From: Pseudobutyrivibrio sp. UBA1225
GTDB taxonomy: Bacteria; Bacillota; Clostridia; Lachnospirales; Lachnospiraceae
Direction of reading: 5' to 3'
DNA length: 27,167 bases
NCBI GenBank assembly: GCA_002309345.1
Contig: DBWZ01000047.1
Coordinates: 1 to 27,167 of the forward strand
In this document: positions 15,635 through 23,814 of the stretch, piece by piece
Position numbering within the stretch: position 1 is the stretch's first letter
Layout: each line of letters begins with the position of its first letter
The notes under the pieces: model-generated
What the model was told of the DNA's origin: nothing
The model's database searches: none
What the model saw: only the letters and a program-made list of their open reading frames with translations
Program-made: the position numbers and the translations under genes

Positions 15635-16936
15635 TCATTTTGAACTGATATAATTAATAAACTGCTGTGCCGTTCTTCCAGATAGACCGCCTTGCTCTAA
15701 CTCGAATACCTTAGCCTGCGCAATAAGCTCTTTCTCTGGCATTGTAATGCCTGCTCGCTTCGCAAGCCCAAGAACAATCTCGATATATTCCTTTTGCATA
15801 GGCTTTGAGTAGCTGATAGTAACACCGAAACGATGCACAAGTGAAAGCTTTTCTTCCACCGTATCTGAGTGATGGCGGTCATCAGCATTAGATTGATCGT
15901 TCCTGTCATTCCAGGTTTCCTTGATAAGATGGCGGCGATTTGATGTAGCATAGATAAGAATGTTATCCGGCTTGGTCTCTACGCCTCCTTCTATTACGGC
16001 TTTCAGGAACTTGTACTCTATTTCGTGCTCTTCAAAAGAAAGGTCATCCATGTATATGATGTACTTGTAATTACGATTTTTGATGCTGGCAATTATCTTG
16101 GATAGGTATCTAAACTGGTGCTTGTAGATTTCTATCATACGAAGCCCCTTGTCGTAGTATTGGTTGACAATTGCCTTTATGCTTGTAGATTTGCCTGTAC
16201 CGCTATCACCAAACAATAGCACATTGTTGGCCTTTTTGCCTTGCACAAAGCTCTCGGTATTTGCGATAAGCTGTTGCTTTTGGTACTCATATCCAATCAA
16301 ATCATCGAGCACAACCTCGTCCATATTGTTGATTGGCACAAATCTAATATCATTATCGCCCTTTTCTTCGATACGAAACGCCTTGTTTAGGCCAAACATA
16401 CCAACCCCGTACGCCTTATAAAAATCCGTAATTACGTTAAAGAATCCCTTTTCATCGGTGGTTGCCTCAAGGGCTTTTGAAAGATTACGAACCTTTTCAC
16501 TGACATTTCTATTGTATGTGTTTTGATTCTTCTTAACAGCACTATAATTCGTAAATACGGAAAAAGATTCTATCCCAAGTTCCTTTTCTATTGAAGAAAA
16601 ATCGTAATCAAACAGCTCCTTTAAAATCTTGAAATCATTTTCAACAAGATAATTCACCGAACCCGGCTTAACATCTGATTTTTCGGTAACAAGAGAAAAC
16701 GGGTTTTCGTTATTAATAATGTAAAAGGCAATATAGTTGTGCCATAGATTATCATCAAATCCATAGTCAGTAGCAAGCATAAGAAGCTTTTTGGAGATTG
16801 CATTAATCTCTCTTGTGACTTCACGCTTGTTGTAATCTCCAGTTTGGATTTTGTCCATGGCCTGCCCCAGCTGATAGAGAATACTATCTTCTGTCAAATC
16901 ACCATACATTAATAATCTTGATATTTTATCGTACAT
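15635..16936 (-). CDS. DUF815-family AAA+ ATPase
   Basis: A 433-residue protein. The N-terminal 200 residues are a helical region without known motifs. The AAA+ domain has Walker A GDSGTGKS (243-250), Walker B YIIYMDDLSFEE (about 284-295), and YATSNRRHLIKETW as sensor/linker region. DUF815 ATPases are widespread in Clostridia and proteobacteria, but their client process is unknown. An AAGGAGA ribosome site precedes the ATG, and an extended -10 promoter lies at 16978-16986. It appears to be a single-gene unit. Confidence 0.88.
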   Translation of the reverse strand: MYDKISRLLMYGDLTEDSILYQLGQAMDKIQTGDYNKREVTREINAISKKLLMLATDYGFDDNLWHNYIAFYIINNENPFSLVTEKSDVKPGSVNYLVENDFKILKELFDYDFSSIEKELGIESFSVFTNYSAVKKNQNTYNRNVSEKVRNLSKALEATTDEKGFFNVITDFYKAYGVGMFGLNKAFRIEEKGDNDIRFVPINNMDEVVLDDLIGYEYQKQQLIANTESFVQGKKANNVLLFGDSGTGKSTSIKAIVNQYYDKGLRMIEIYKHQFRYLSKIIASIKNRNYKYIIYMDDLSFEEHEIEYKFLKAVIEGGVETKPDNILIYATSNRRHLIKETWNDRNDQSNADDRHHSDTVEEKLSLVHRFGVTISYSKPMQKEYIEIVLGLAKRAGITMPEKELIAQAKVFELEQGGLSGRTAQQFINYISSK

Positions 16937-16977
16937 TTTTGTCTCCTTGTGACAATTCTAAGAATTCCATCACCTGT

Positions 16978-16986
16978 ATTATATCA
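16978..16986 (-). promoter_or_regulatory. Extended -10 promoter of the DUF815 gene
   Basis: On the minus strand TGA-TATAAT (16978-16986) is a consensus extended -10, about 41 bases before the ATG. The -35 region (ATTTTG or TTTTGG) is weak. Confidence 0.55.
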
Positions 16987-17027
16987 CATGATAGATATAC
17001 CAAAATCAAAATAATTAATGGATGGCT

Positions 17028-17210
17028 CTACTCTAGTGCAAGCTCTGCTGCCTTAGTAGCATGAATCAACGTTGTATCGTAAGTAGGGACAACCGAATCT
17101 TCTTGCTTAATTAGTCCGCCAAGCTGTTCCTTGATTTTTTCATTGATAATTTCGTAGTAGGGAATTGTACTCTCCCAACTCATACCACCTATTAATCCTA
17201 CTGTCTTCAT
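17028..17210 (-). pseudogene. Internally deleted aspartate racemase remnant
   Basis: The frame opens with MKTVGLIGGMSWEST and YYEIINEKIKEQLGGL, the N-terminus of an aspartate racemase. It then jumps to VPTYDTTLIHATKAAELALE, which is the C-terminus of the same family. The 60-residue product lacks about 170 residues, including both catalytic cysteines, so it cannot be an active racemase. The start at 17210 has AGGAGG six bases upstream. The junction is in frame, at about residues 35-42. It is unlike the intact racemase at 7889-8605, which has a different N-terminal motif. Confidence 0.8.
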
Positions 17211-17269
17211 ACTGTGCCTCCTCATGTGTGTATTCTCAAGTTGTCCAACCTCTAATGATTCTGATATTA

Positions 17270-17297
17270 TTGAGTTGAGTACTAATCATTCTATTAT
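17270..17297 (+). promoter_or_regulatory. Promoter of the 2H phosphoesterase gene
   Basis: TTGAGT (17270-17275), 16-bp spacer, TATTAT (17292-17297), about 20 bases before the ATG, with GGAG in between. Confidence 0.5.
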
Positions 17298-17317
17298 TTA
17301 CCAAAACGGAGTTTCCT

Positions 17318-17848
17318 ATGTATTTGATTTCTGCATATTTCGACGAAAATACTAGTAACATTTTATCTAAATACTTTGAGGACATTGCCGCCGCAACAGG
17401 CAATGATTTTATGATTGCCAACAACGTTCCACCTCATATGACTATCACTAGCATTGAAGCTAGAAATCCAAAGCAGTTAATTGGTGAATTTGAACGCATC
17501 TGCAGTCAACTTTCAGTAGGCGATATTGTGTTACCTACCATTGGCCAACTGCTGCCTTATGTAATTTATGTTGGTTCAGTATTAAATGAATATTTGCAAG
17601 AACTGCAAGAGAAATTTTATTATGCTTTAAAAGATATTCCAGATACTAGCATCAGCAAATACTATATGCCTTACTCATGGATGCCACATATCACTGTTGG
17701 AAAAACCCTTTCGGAGGGACAAATGCTTCAAGCCTTCGAATATATGCAAAAAAGCTTTGCCCCTGTTTCCGGAAAGATTGTAGAACTTGGCCTTGCCAAG
17801 ACAAATCCTCACGAAGATTTAATGAGGATTAAGTTGCCTGTAAATTAG
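17318..17848 (+). CDS. 2H phosphoesterase / 2'-5' RNA ligase-like protein
   Basis: A 176-residue protein with the two HxT motifs of the 2H phosphoesterase superfamily: PPHMTIT (His40, Thr42) and MPHITVG (His124, Thr126), spaced 84 residues apart as usual. Such proteins act on 2'-5' or cyclic phosphodiester bonds in RNA or nucleotides. The exact substrate cannot be told. It is a single gene read divergently from the racemase remnant and ends at a shared terminator. Confidence 0.82.
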   Translation: MYLISAYFDENTSNILSKYFEDIAAATGNDFMIANNVPPHMTITSIEARNPKQLIGEFERICSQLSVGDIVLPTIGQLLPYVIYVGSVLNEYLQELQEKFYYALKDIPDTSISKYYMPYSWMPHITVGKTLSEGQMLQAFEYMQKSFAPVSGKIVELGLAKTNPHEDLMRIKLPVN

Positions 17849-17883
17849 GCAAAAAACTTTATTCACTTATGATTCATCAAAAA

Positions 17884-17915
17884 AATGCTCCAAAACTTTA
17901 ATGTTAAGGAGCATT
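17884..17915. terminator. Bidirectional terminator between 2H phosphoesterase and chemoreceptor genes
   Basis: Stem AATGCTCC/GGAGCATT (17884-17891, 17908-17915). It is followed by CTTACATTTTTT on the plus strand and by TTTTTG on the minus strand, so it serves both convergent genes. Confidence 0.75.
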
Positions 17916-17942
17916 CTTACATTTTTTGTCTAGTTTGAACTA

Positions 17943-19628
17943 TTACTTGAAATAGCTTACAGATTCACTTAGCTTATCAGCCATTGTTTTTATATTCTGT
18001 GATGAAGAATCAATATCTGTCACTGATGAAGCAATACCGCTTATACTAGCGCTAACTTGCTCATTAGCGGCTGCTGACTCTTCAGATATAGCGCTCAAAT
18101 CCTGAACAGAACCAACAATAGTATTCTTTGCCTGTTCGAGGGAATTAATCTTGTCAGTAATTGAGTTAATTCCGTCTATAGAATCACTTATCTCTTCGTT
18201 TAATACATGGAACTTATTTTGAGTCTCCTCAATATATTCCTGCTGTTTTGAAATAATCCCAGCCACTTCAGAAGAAAGTTCAACCGACTTTTCGGATCTT
18301 TCAACAATCTTATCTACTATGTTCTTAATCTCTTTGGCTGAAGCATCTGACTGCTCAGAGAGAGTTCCAATCTCTGTCGCTACTACAGCAAATCCTTTGC
18401 CTGCCTCTCCTGCACGTGCAGCCTCAATTGAAGCATTAAGAGCTAATAAGTTCGTTTGTGATGCAATTGAACTAATCATCTCAACCGCAGTAACAATATC
18501 TGTGATAGCATCGTTTGTCTCTTTAATTTGTTCAGTGATACTATTAACAGCATCCACACTTTGAGCTGATGAATCTGAAACCTTGTCGATATACTCACTG
18601 GCATCCTGGTTTGCCGATTTAATCTTGTTGGATGACATAGAAAGATCCTTAGCATTATCATTAATACTCTCAATAGCTGTTCCCATGTCAATAACTTGGT
18701 CGTTGATTTTCTGCACATTCTGTGCCATAGAAGTTGCTCCCTGCGCCAAATCATCCATTGCAGATGAAATTTGACTTGCTCCATTGGAGCTCGAGCCCGC
18801 CATCTTTGCAACGCCAGCCACAGAACTATTTAAGGAACCAGCAATACTCTTGGTATCTGTAATAATATTTGATAGGTTTTCCTGCAATTTTTCAGTTGAA
18901 GCAATCAGTCCCTTAATCTCAGTTATATTTGATCTTGCATCAACAGAAATATTAAGATTTCCATTTGCAAATTCATGTACTTTTTCTGAAACACTAGTAA
19001 TTGATTTGGACATAATTTTTGAGACAAGCATTGCCAATATTGCAAATATTACAACCATAACAATAGAAGTGATGCATGTCATCAAAATCATCATGGTAAT
19101 CGTCTGATTTACGTGTTCACATGTTTTTCCAGCAAATGCCATTCCAACTATATTGCCCGACGAATCCACCATTGGACTATAATATACATAATAATCTATG
19201 TTATTAATCTTTACGTCGTTAGAATAAAACTCTTTGCCTTCTTTAAGAACTTTTTCGATAACAGCATCAGAAGCCTTTGTGCCTTCGATTCGATTGCCAT
19301 TATCATCCTTAATAGAAGTACAAAAACGAGTATCTCCCTGGAACAAGGTTAGATCAACATCTGTGTCATTCAAATGATCTATAAAATCCGAATCATAAGT
19401 AATCCATCCATTTTCGAGATCATTCTCATTGATTAGGTCATACTGATAGTACTCTCGCAAATCATAGCTTGCGACCTGTAAAGCTCTCTTAACCTCAGTT
19501 TCCAATGATTTTTTAGCGTTGAGACTAACCATAATGGTTAGAATAAGAACTGTAACAATTACCGGCACCATTGCAAATAGCATTAGTAATTGTTTAAAAG
19601 AAATTCCTTTTTTCTTTGTCTTCCCCAT
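17943..19628 (-). CDS. Methyl-accepting chemotaxis protein with single Cache-type sensor
   Basis: A 561-residue receptor. It has a first membrane segment (about 10-32), an extracytoplasmic Cache-like domain (about 35-185, ending YYVYYSPMVDSSGNIVGMAFAGK), a second membrane segment (about 190-213), HAMP, and a long signalling coiled coil. The conserved hairpin tip is SQTNLLALNASIEAARAGEAGKGFAVVA written in family form. The ligand is unknown, perhaps an organic or amino acid as for many Cache receptors. No other che or fla gene is in the window. A strong promoter lies 38 bases upstream of the ATG, and a terminator follows. Confidence 0.93.
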   Translation of the reverse strand: MGKTKKKGISFKQLLMLFAMVPVIVTVLILTIMVSLNAKKSLETEVKRALQVASYDLREYYQYDLINENDLENGWITYDSDFIDHLNDTDVDLTLFQGDTRFCTSIKDDNGNRIEGTKASDAVIEKVLKEGKEFYSNDVKINNIDYYVYYSPMVDSSGNIVGMAFAGKTCEHVNQTITMMILMTCITSIVMVVIFAILAMLVSKIMSKSITSVSEKVHEFANGNLNISVDARSNITEIKGLIASTEKLQENLSNIITDTKSIAGSLNSSVAGVAKMAGSSSNGASQISSAMDDLAQGATSMAQNVQKINDQVIDMGTAIESINDNAKDLSMSSNKIKSANQDASEYIDKVSDSSAQSVDAVNSITEQIKETNDAITDIVTAVEMISSIASQTNLLALNASIEAARAGEAGKGFAVVATEIGTLSEQSDASAKEIKNIVDKIVERSEKSVELSSEVAGIISKQQEYIEETQNKFHVLNEEISDSIDGINSITDKINSLEQAKNTIVGSVQDLSAISEESAAANEQVSASISGIASSVTDIDSSSQNIKTMADKLSESVSYFK

Positions 19629-19666
19629 AATCTCACCCCTACTATTTTTAATAGAATCTTATTGTA

Positions 19667-19696
19667 ATTATAGTAAAGATGTGTGAATAATGTCAA
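19667..19696 (-). promoter_or_regulatory. Promoter of the chemoreceptor gene
   Basis: On the minus strand consensus TTGACA (19691-19696), 18-bp spacer and consensus TATAAT (19667-19672). This is a sigma-A type site, not a flagellar sigma-28 site. Confidence 0.8.
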
Positions 19697-19788
19697 TTTT
19701 TATATAGAGTATACTGAAAATTTCACGAATTCTTTACATTTTATCGCATTATATTAAGACTTATGGGAATGCTGTTTCTTGTCACTTT

Positions 19789-20172
19789 TTAGACCGTTAG
19801 CTCTATTTGATTGGCTTCAATTGCAACTATGCAGCTTTCATAATAGCCATCGCCTGTGGTGCGCGGGCCACTAACCACCTTATACCCGTCATCCTTGAGC
19901 TTAGCAGTTAATTCATCAACTTTCTCCTTGCTGCCCAAACTAAAAGCAATATGAGCATAACCAGTTCTATTTAATTCCTTGAAGCTATCAACCATTTCTG
20001 GCTTGTTCATTATTTCTATTCTTGCCCCATCATCGAAGCTTATAAAAAATGAGCGAAATCCGGTATTTTTGTTGTGGTATCCATCATTAGAATGACCATC
20101 TAAATATTTTACAAAAAAATCCCTAGCCGCCTCTAGTTCATTTACATACATTGCAATGTGTTCAATTTTCAT
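19789..20172 (-). CDS. VOC-family (glyoxalase/dioxygenase superfamily) protein
   Basis: A 127-residue protein with two beta-alpha-beta-beta-beta repeats. The four metal-ligand positions expected for a glyoxalase I-like site are His5, Glu53, His74 and Glu124. That suggests a lactoylglutathione lyase-like or related enzyme, but VOC proteins are too varied to name the substrate. Its ATG follows the stop of the kinase gene by one base, with GGAG inside the kinase end, so translation is probably coupled. Confidence 0.85.
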   Translation of the reverse strand: MKIEHIAMYVNELEAARDFFVKYLDGHSNDGYHNKNTGFRSFFISFDDGARIEIMNKPEMVDSFKELNRTGYAHIAFSLGSKEKVDELTAKLKDDGYKVVSGPRTTGDGYYESCIVAIEANQIELTV

Positions 20173-20173
20173 T

Positions 20174-20917
20174 TTAAATCACTCCTACTTCAAAATTTCC
20201 ATCGGATTTTAGATACAATTCTAAATCCGCCTTCTTAGAATGTTCCAGACAAAGCCTTACATTTCTCATGTCGCTATAATCAACAAATTGCTCAGCCTTT
20301 TCACGTGTATTTCCACTTTTTTCCTTGCGGTCAATCAGTCGCTCTCTAAGCATTTTAGGGTCTGCTTTAATAGAAATTGTATAATCCGCCCAGTGAGAAA
20401 TATCCTTCCAACCATCCTCATCCAGCAAAAGATAATTGCCCTCTAACAGCAAAATATCTGAGTCGATAGTAATAGCATTCTCCACTGGATTATGCAGATG
20501 CCTGTCGTAAACAGGCCACGAAAACTTTGGCTGAATCAAAGCCTGCTCTATATATTCTCTTAACTTATCAATATCAAATGTAATTGGCGCCCCCTTGATA
20601 TCCACCATGCTGACTTCCTCTCCATCAACAATGGCAGAATGAGAAATGAGATACTCCTGTCGTCTGTGAAATCCGTCCATTCCAATCGCTTGGACCTTAC
20701 ATTCAGGAATAATATCCTTTGAAATGCTTTCAAGAAAGCTCACCAGAGTGCTTTTTCCTGCACCTGGTGGCGCCGCAAGCATAACTAAAAGCCTCTTTCC
20801 CTTTTCCTTATTAAGCTGAGCAAGGTGAAGTAAAAGAGGCTTAAAAATGCTATTTATACATTCTTCATCAAATCGAGCCTCAACATCGATGCCATTTATA
20901 TTTACGTAATATTCCAT
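20174..20917 (-). CDS. P-loop kinase of the uridine/pantothenate/fructokinase-like family
   Basis: A 247-residue protein from the ATG at 20917. Walker A is APPGAGKST (49-57). GMDGFHRR resembles the substrate-binding DGFH of pantothenate and uridine kinases, and WPVYDRHLHNPV plus LLLEGNYLLLDEDGW match the nucleoside kinase-like YegI/FrcK group, where the acceptor is a sugar or nucleoside. An extra in-frame GTG lies one codon upstream. It forms a two-gene operon with the VOC gene. Confidence 0.8.
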   Translation of the reverse strand: MEYYVNINGIDVEARFDEECINSIFKPLLLHLAQLNKEKGKRLLVMLAAPPGAGKSTLVSFLESISKDIIPECKVQAIGMDGFHRRQEYLISHSAIVDGEEVSMVDIKGAPITFDIDKLREYIEQALIQPKFSWPVYDRHLHNPVENAITIDSDILLLEGNYLLLDEDGWKDISHWADYTISIKADPKMLRERLIDRKEKSGNTREKAEQFVDYSDMRNVRLCLEHSKKADLELYLKSDGNFEVGVI

Positions 20918-20959
20918 CACAATTTTCCCGCCAATATATTACAATCTCAAGTAAGATTC

Positions 20960-20988
20960 ATTATATACTTTATGGATACCGCAGGCAA
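20960..20988 (-). promoter_or_regulatory. Promoter of the kinase-VOC operon
   Basis: On the minus strand TTGCCT (20983-20988), 17-bp spacer and TATAAT (20960-20965), about 43 bases before the kinase ATG. Confidence 0.65.
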
Positions 20989-21005
20989 TCTGTAGTACAA
21001 CACAA

Positions 21006-21812
21006 TTATTGCTTAAATATAGCAAAGCGTGCAATCGCTAGAATCCATAAGTGTACTGGGAAAAATACGTAGAAAAAGTACTTCGTAAATGCGGTATTTT
21101 TTCCTCTTTCACCATTGTACAAAAAGATAAATGGAATAACCAAAAACATAGCCCACTCATTGTCATAACACAAATGAGTATAAAGGCCGCCTATTGGTCC
21201 ACTTCCTGCTGCTAGCATTTCATTATACGAGGTAAGTGTTTGCATAAGTAAAACTGCAGACCAAGCGATTGTACCAACACTTATCAAGACTTTTCTTCCA
21301 CGGAATAACCACATAAAAAAGGCTAAAGGTAACAAATATAATCCGGTGCCAAAGAAACTTAAGACTGCCCATACAATTGCAAGAAAAATATTTAGAACCC
21401 TGTTTTTCCCTTGTTTAAAATTATCCAAGCACCAAACGAAACCAAGAAGACAACCAAGGCCATAGAAAATTCCAGTCATATGTACCAAGGATTTAAAGGT
21501 CATTTCTCCTGTGACCGGATCGACTACATGCGTATAGTAGTTAACAGGTATACTTCCAATTGTCATAACCAATTCCGCCCCAAAAAGTCTAAGCAGATAT
21601 TTTATTCGACTCCTTGTATGATAGAATCCCTCAATCATCAAAAACAAAAACAGTGGCATAACAAATCGCGCTGTTACTGGAAGCCACTGTGGCCAGCATT
21701 CTCCTGGTTGAGACGCATGTAAAGGCCCGTCAAATGCTTTATACACATGGTCCACTATCATAAATATTAGTGCTATTAGCTTTAATTTATATGCATCAAG
21801 TCCTTTTTTCAT
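21006..21812 (-). CDS. TraX family membrane protein
   Basis: A 268-residue polytopic protein. The N-terminal DAYKLKLIALIFMIVDHVY and RFVMPLFLFLMIEGFYHTRS are the TraX family signature. In F plasmids TraX acetylates pilin, but chromosomal Firmicute members have no shown role and are probably membrane acyltransferases. The ATG at 21812 is used because GGAGG lies five bases before it; the longer frame begins with a TTG inside that ribosome site. No conjugation genes are nearby. Confidence 0.82.
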   Translation of the reverse strand: MKKGLDAYKLKLIALIFMIVDHVYKAFDGPLHASQPGECWPQWLPVTARFVMPLFLFLMIEGFYHTRSRIKYLLRLFGAELVMTIGSIPVNYYTHVVDPVTGEMTFKSLVHMTGIFYGLGCLLGFVWCLDNFKQGKNRVLNIFLAIVWAVLSFFGTGLYLLPLAFFMWLFRGRKVLISVGTIAWSAVLLMQTLTSYNEMLAAGSGPIGGLYTHLCYDNEWAMFLVIPFIFLYNGERGKNTAFTKYFFYVFFPVHLWILAIARFAIFKQ

Positions 21813-21831
21813 TATTACCTCCAAAGATATG

Positions 21832-21909
21832 TATTTTTGTCTAGTTCAAGAATTTATTTATGTTTCAAATTTATATTTCTGTCTAGTCATTAGTTTTATT
21901 TGTGTTTCA
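21832..21909. repeat. Imperfect 36-bp direct repeat upstream of TraX-like gene
   Basis: Units 21832-21867 and 21874-21909 share TATTT-TGTCTAGT at one end and TT-TGTTTCA at the other, with a 42-bp period. The first begins 20 bases before the TraX ATG. They may be paired regulator-binding sites or a small duplication. Confidence 0.5.
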
Positions 21910-21927
21910 TAAGAAAGCATATCAAAT

Positions 21928-22038
21928 TTATTCAATTTCCATTATCAAATATGCTATAGGGCATACTACTAGGATAATCCCCAACGTCATATCATATCCT
22001 CCCACACCATTGCAAAACTCCGTGATTAATTCTGCCAT
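21928..22038 (-). CDS. Small ORF, 36-residue possible membrane peptide
   Basis: ATG at 22038 with AGAGGAG eight bases upstream, and TAA at 21928-21930. The peptide has a polar N-terminus (MAELITEFCNG), a Gly-rich turn, then a hydrophobic stretch LGIILVVCPIAYLIM ending in EIE. It lies 34 bp after the 85-residue membrane protein gene on the same strand. It matches no family I recognise. The good ribosome site and single membrane span support expression, but not strongly. Confidence 0.45.
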   Translation of the reverse strand: MAELITEFCNGVGGYDMTLGIILVVCPIAYLIMEIE

Positions 22039-22072
22039 TGCTAACTCTCCTCTAATATAGTGGACTGACATT

Positions 22073-22330
22073 TTAATCACAGCTTTGGTCAGAATTTTTT
22101 TCTAGATTACTGCTTTTAATAAGTGCTATTCCCTCAACTATAAAAATAGTTGAAGCAACAAATTTGGGAATACTCTGCAATACGTCAAAAAATAGCCCAT
22201 ACTGAGGATTATTATATGACTGGAACAAAATATTAACTGTAATATACCAAACCGGAATTATTCCGATTGCAATCACATTCAATTTCATTATTTTGCATAT
22301 CTTATCTTCTTTACTTATATCATTCATCAT
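22073..22330 (-). CDS. Small two-span membrane protein, unknown function
   Basis: A protein of 84-85 residues with two hydrophobic segments (about 16-36 and 48-70) and charged ends. AGGAGG lies three bases before the first ATG and six before the second, so Met2 (22327) may be the true start. No family is recognised. Small proteins of this shape include bacteriocin immunity and toxin-antitoxin membrane partners, but nothing else here supports that. It forms a pair with the 36-residue ORF downstream. Confidence 0.6.
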   Translation of the reverse strand: MMNDISKEDKICKIMKLNVIAIGIIPVWYITVNILFQSYNNPQYGLFFDVLQSIPKFVASTIFIVEGIALIKSSNLEKNSDQSCD

Positions 22331-22483
22331 TAACCTCCTCTTCTTGCTATTAAATATAACGAGATAGGATTAATAATGACTTCAAATAAGTAAAAATAAT
22401 TCATTAAAATATTATTTTAAACATTAAAGGGATTAAAATTTGATAGACAAGATACGTACGCAGATAAACGTGATTAATAGAAA

Positions 22484-22511
22484 CCCGGAAGCCAATAGCC
22501 TGGCTTCCGGG
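22484..22511 (-). terminator. Terminator of the acyltransferase-3 gene
   Basis: Perfect 10-bp GC-rich stem CCCGGAAGCC/GGCTTCCGGG with an eight-base loop, just after the acyltransferase stop. The minus-strand tail is TTTCTATT, a weak U tract. Confidence 0.75.
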
Positions 22512-22521
22512 AAAAGAAAAC

Positions 22522-23598
22522 TCATTCTTTCTTCTCCTTTTTTATTCCCAGAACACACCACCTTATGAAAGGTATGCGGCTCATGATTTCATACAGGAGA
22601 TAGGAGCCTGCAAATGCTGCTATTGCAACAAGCAGATATACGATAACCGGCGCAAGGTGCGGACATAATGTATGCAGATACCATCCGCTGACCGCTATCA
22701 TCAGATAATGGAATACGTAGAGGCCCCATGATTTTTTGCACATCCACTTCGAAAAGGGATTCGTGGAATTGCCCCATTTTTTCATAAAGGCAAGTATACC
22801 AAGAGTTCCAAACCATGCGTATGCATTGCACATGATTGTATCCAGAACAACGTGATCCGGATAAGGCTGACCTTTATATAAAATTACAAAGGCTATGCAG
22901 GATGCGAGGGCAAGGATGCTTAATAACAGCCAGTTTTTGCCAAGTCGATCCATTACTTCGTCATGGGACAGTACAAAGTAGCCGATCAAAAAGCCTAGTC
23001 CGTAGATACCAAATCTGTATACCACTATTATCGGTGTGTTAAGTATCTGCGCCGCTCCATATACGAGTACGACAAGAAGTATAAGTATCAAAAGATTGGC
23101 TTTAGCGCAGATATTATAGAATCTGTCTTTTTCAATCCTTCTTATCAGTACTAGTATCAGGCTGAAGAGCCAAAGCATCTGAATGTACCACAGAGGACCT
23201 GAGCCGCTGACTGCCATTATCAAGAAAAGGATTGGCTTTGGTACGTTGTTCATGGAATTGAATGCACCTGACATCAACATGTTGTAGTAGCCAAGAACCC
23301 AGCCAAAAACCAGAAGGCCGATTGTTGATGGCACAAGATATTTTCTCGTCCTTACTTTGATGAATTCCTTTTCTGTTCGTTTAACTAGTTCATAGCGGGC
23401 TGACATGCCCGATACCACAAACAGAAGTAACATGAACCAAGGATATACAATGTACTGATATGTATCCTGAGGCTGATGTTCACTAAAAGGTCCGATGATT
23501 CCATGCTGTACTACACCGTTGAATATGTAAATTACATGATAGATAACAACTAGCACTACTGTTATCCAGCGAATATTATCTAAGTATGTCTTTCTCAT
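22522..23598 (-). CDS. Acyltransferase-3 family integral membrane protein
   Basis: A 358-residue protein with about ten membrane segments. The N-terminal RKTYLDNIRWITVVLVVIYH carries the catalytic-type His of the acyltransferase-3 family, followed by YPWFMLLLFVVSGMSARY. Such proteins O-acetylate sugars or lipids at the membrane. The ATG at 23598 is chosen: the longer frame starts at 23631, almost at the predicted transcription start, and has no ribosome site, while GGGGGG lies seven bases before 23598. The gene appears more GC-rich than its neighbours, which may mean transfer. It is a single-gene unit. Confidence 0.83.
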   Translation of the reverse strand: MRKTYLDNIRWITVVLVVIYHVIYIFNGVVQHGIIGPFSEHQPQDTYQYIVYPWFMLLLFVVSGMSARYELVKRTEKEFIKVRTRKYLVPSTIGLLVFGWVLGYYNMLMSGAFNSMNNVPKPILFLIMAVSGSGPLWYIQMLWLFSLILVLIRRIEKDRFYNICAKANLLILILLVVLVYGAAQILNTPIIVVYRFGIYGLGFLIGYFVLSHDEVMDRLGKNWLLLSILALASCIAFVILYKGQPYPDHVVLDTIMCNAYAWFGTLGILAFMKKWGNSTNPFSKWMCKKSWGLYVFHYLMIAVSGWYLHTLCPHLAPVIVYLLVAIAAFAGSYLLYEIMSRIPFIRWCVLGIKKEKKE

Positions 23599-23639
23599 AT
23601 TTGTACCCCCCGTTGCTAAATATTTTAACATTTTTCTTG

Positions 23640-23668
23640 ATTATAAAAAAATAAACTCCGCCTGTCTA
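23640..23668 (-). promoter_or_regulatory. Promoter of the acyltransferase-3 gene
   Basis: On the minus strand TAGACA (23663-23668), 17-bp spacer and TATAAT (23640-23645). The start point falls near 23633, which rules out the upstream alternative start codon. Confidence 0.7.
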
Positions 23669-23691
23669 CCAAGCGAAGCTTACATATTGTG

Positions 23692-23814
23692 CTATTTTTC
23701 GTTATATTTGGTTGCGACAAAATCCACTTCCTTTTCATATAATTTGCCTACATAAAACAAGGGCGTGTTCACACCTCTTCCAATATCAAGTACAGTATGC
23801 GGCTGGTGGCAAGC
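23692..23814 (-). pseudogene. Remnant of a DUF4143/AAA_14-type ATPase C-terminus
   Basis: The minus-strand frame ending in TAG at 23692-23694 reads LDIGRG, then VGKLYEKEVDFVATKYNEK. The second part matches the nuclease-like C-terminal region of ATP-binding DUF4143 proteins (usual form VYVGKL-KEIDFVA). DIGR normally lies some 20 residues upstream, so part is missing, and the frame stops early. There is no start codon or ribosome site. It is a decayed fragment left between two intact genes. Confidence 0.6.

Noticed and set aside
21006..21812. TraX-like gene as a sign of a conjugative element
   Set aside because: No relaxase, T4SS or integrase genes are in the window, and chromosomal TraX-like genes are common in Firmicutes.
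23599..23631. Upstream start of the acyltransferase-3 gene
   Set aside because: It lies about two bases from the predicted transcription start and has no ribosome site.
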